Part shown: in pieces, positions 5,591 through 6,470 of the stretch
Layout: every line of letters begins with the position of its first letter
Numbering within the stretch: position 1 is the first letter of the stretch
From: Candidatus Saganbacteria bacterium
Lineage (GTDB): Bacteria; Margulisbacteria; WOR-1; O2-12-FULL-45-9; XYB2-FULL-48-7
Assembly (NCBI GenBank): GCA_020051815.1
Contig: JAGVQF010000179.1
Coordinates: 1-6,470 of the forward strand
DNA: 6,470 nucleotides
Reading direction: 5' to 3'
Program-made: the position numbers and the translations under genes
The notes under the pieces: generated by a model
What the model was told of the DNA's origin: nothing
The model's input: the letters and a program-made list of their open reading frames with translations, nothing else
Databases searched by the model: none

Positions 5591-6470
5591 TGGAATGCCG
5601 CCCAGGTAGCGGCGCCGGCCGCTCCGCCGCTGGTACAGCCATAAAATTTGCTGTCGGACGAACAAAAGACCACTTCCGCGGTTGAGCCGGCCACGTCGGC
5701 GTTCATGCTGGCGGCGAAGGTGACTGTCCGGACGATCAGCCGGCCGGTGTGAGTAATGGTATCGGTCGAAACATCTCCCAGGGTTGAATTGCCGCTGACG
5801 GTTAAATTTGTGTCAATCGTCAAACTGTCAGGGGTTCTTAAGACGTCCGTCCCGTTCTCATATAAGTCAACCGTCGTCCCAAGCCGGAAAGTGTTTGTTG
5901 AGTCGTCGCAACTTGGTAATTTGAATTGACCACCCGGCATTATCGTAAGATGTGTTCCAACGCCTTGTTCGCTAAGATCGAATGTGTTTGTTGAGTTTGT
6001 CCTGCCATGAAGCCATTTTAGTGTCCCATTTGCTATATAGCGAATGGCGGTATTACTCGATGACGAGTTAATATCAATGACAGTAGGCGCGCCTGTTTTT
6101 GAAACAGTAAGATTTGCGCCATCTATAAAAAGACTTTGAACACCGCCAATCCAAGCGGTTTGATATAGGCTTGAGTTCGCGCCGATTAAGGCCGAGGTCG
6201 CGGCGCTGGTTGCCGCCGGCAACAATAATCGGCCGCCGGTTAAGTTGGCCCCGGCCGCCATTGTTAAAACACCCGTCAGCGTATCGCCGGCTTTGAGGAC
6301 GTAAGTTCCGGTTGGAGCATCAGCTCCTGTAGCACCCGTTGCTCCGGTAGCGCCAGTTGCTCCGGCGCTTCCGGTCGGCCCGGCCACTGTTGAATCTGTA
6401 CCAGTTGCGCCGGTCGCACCTGTGGCGCCATTAGTTCCCGCCGTACCAGTTGCGCCGGTCGCACCTGTGG
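5587..6470 (-). CDS. Collagen-like (Gly-Ala-Thr repeat) surface or fibre protein, 5' part outside window
   Basis: The reading frame is open to the right edge, so only the C-terminal 293 codons are visible. The GTG at 6385-6387 is internal, not the start. The first part is a collagen-like Gly-X-Y tract, mostly GAT with GTA, GTN, GPT and GSA (6470 to about 6318), interrupted once by DSTV. Then follows TYVLKAGDTLTGVLTM, a motif like the repeated GDTLTG segments of phage-tail-fibre-like proteins. Next comes a long Thr/Ser/Asn/Gly-rich, probably beta-structured region with LTVSGNSTLGDVSTDTITHTG. The end is VFCSSDSKFYGCTSGG...TWAAFH with two close cysteines. The composition suggests an exported trimeric fibre displayed on the cell surface, but the signal peptide would be outside the window. 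A phage-tail-fibre origin is the main alternative. The TAA stop at 5587-5589 overlaps the scpB stop. The central part (about 5880-6180) is more AT-rich than the operon. Confidence 0.85.
   Translation of the reverse strand, partial: TGATGATGTAGTNGATGATGATGTDSTVAGPTGSAGATGATGATGATGADAPTGTYVLKAGDTLTGVLTMAAGANLTGGRLLLPAATSAATSALIGANSSLYQTAWIGGVQSLFIDGANLTVSKTGAPTVIDINSSSSNTAIRYIANGTLKWLHGRTNSTNTFDLSEQGVGTHLTIMPGGQFKLPSCDDSTNTFRLGTTVDLYENGTDVLRTPDSLTIDTNLTVSGNSTLGDVSTDTITHTGRLIVRTVTFAASMNADVAGSTAEVVFCSSDSKFYGCTSGGAAGAATWAAFH
6398..6470 (-). repeat. 28-bp direct repeat, 45-bp period, in the collagen-like tract
   Basis: Two identical 28-bp copies lie at 6398-6425 and 6443-6470, 45 bp apart. That period equals 15 codons, or five Gly-X-Y triplets. 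Both encode TGATGATGT on the - strand. The second copy runs into the window edge, so the array may continue beyond it. The remaining GAT triplets (6318-6370) use varied synonymous codons. Confidence 0.8.

Noticed and set aside
6385..6387. GTG as the start codon of the collagen-like gene.
   Set aside because: The frame continues upstream as in-frame Gly-X-Y repeats to the window edge, so this codon is an internal Val.

Overview
The window looks like chromosomal DNA from an uncultured, free-living-type bacterium. The gene set is bacterial (DNA polymerase III delta, a class B penicillin-binding protein, TrpRS, ScpA/ScpB). GC content is roughly 55-60% in the housekeeping genes by hand count. Neither tRNA gene encodes its 3' CCA, and most start codons lack a clear Shine-Dalgarno sequence. 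The trpS-scpA-scpB order, a free-standing PD-(D/E)XK endonuclease of the intron-endonuclease family and a Gly-Ala-Thr collagen-like surface protein would fit a candidate-phylum lineage, for example Margulisbacteria/WOR-1-like or Patescibacteria. This placement is a guess and cannot be settled from the window.

Layout on the + strand: the 3' end of an unidentified gene (2-142); tRNA-Thr(CGU) (188-260); a small AT-rich endonuclease gene that fills the whole spacer up to the next tRNA (272-685); tRNA-Thr(UGU) (676-748); holA (765-1718); a class B penicillin-binding protein (1722-3332); trpS (3329-4318); scpA (4315-5064); scpB (5033-5590). From holA onward the genes are 3 bp apart or overlap, so they probably form one operon. 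A good sigma-70 type promoter (TTGAAC, 17 bp, extended -10 TGATATAAT) inside the end of the penicillin-binding protein gene could give trpS-scpA-scpB its own transcript. On the - strand a large collagen-like protein gene enters from the right edge. Its stop codon interlocks with that of scpB (5587-5590).

The genes cover ordinary core functions: replication (clamp loader), septal or side-wall peptidoglycan synthesis, translation, and chromosome condensation. Two things stand out. The first is the endonuclease gene between the two threonine tRNAs: its start lies 11 nt after one tRNA and its stop codon lies inside the other, so tRNA processing would cut the stop codon off its mRNA. The second is a tandem heptamer repeat with an ATG in each unit, which straddles the penicillin-binding protein stop and the trpS start directly after the promoter. 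I see no CRISPR array, insertion sequence, riboswitch or convincing rho-independent terminator. No stretch over 300 bases lacks a gene.
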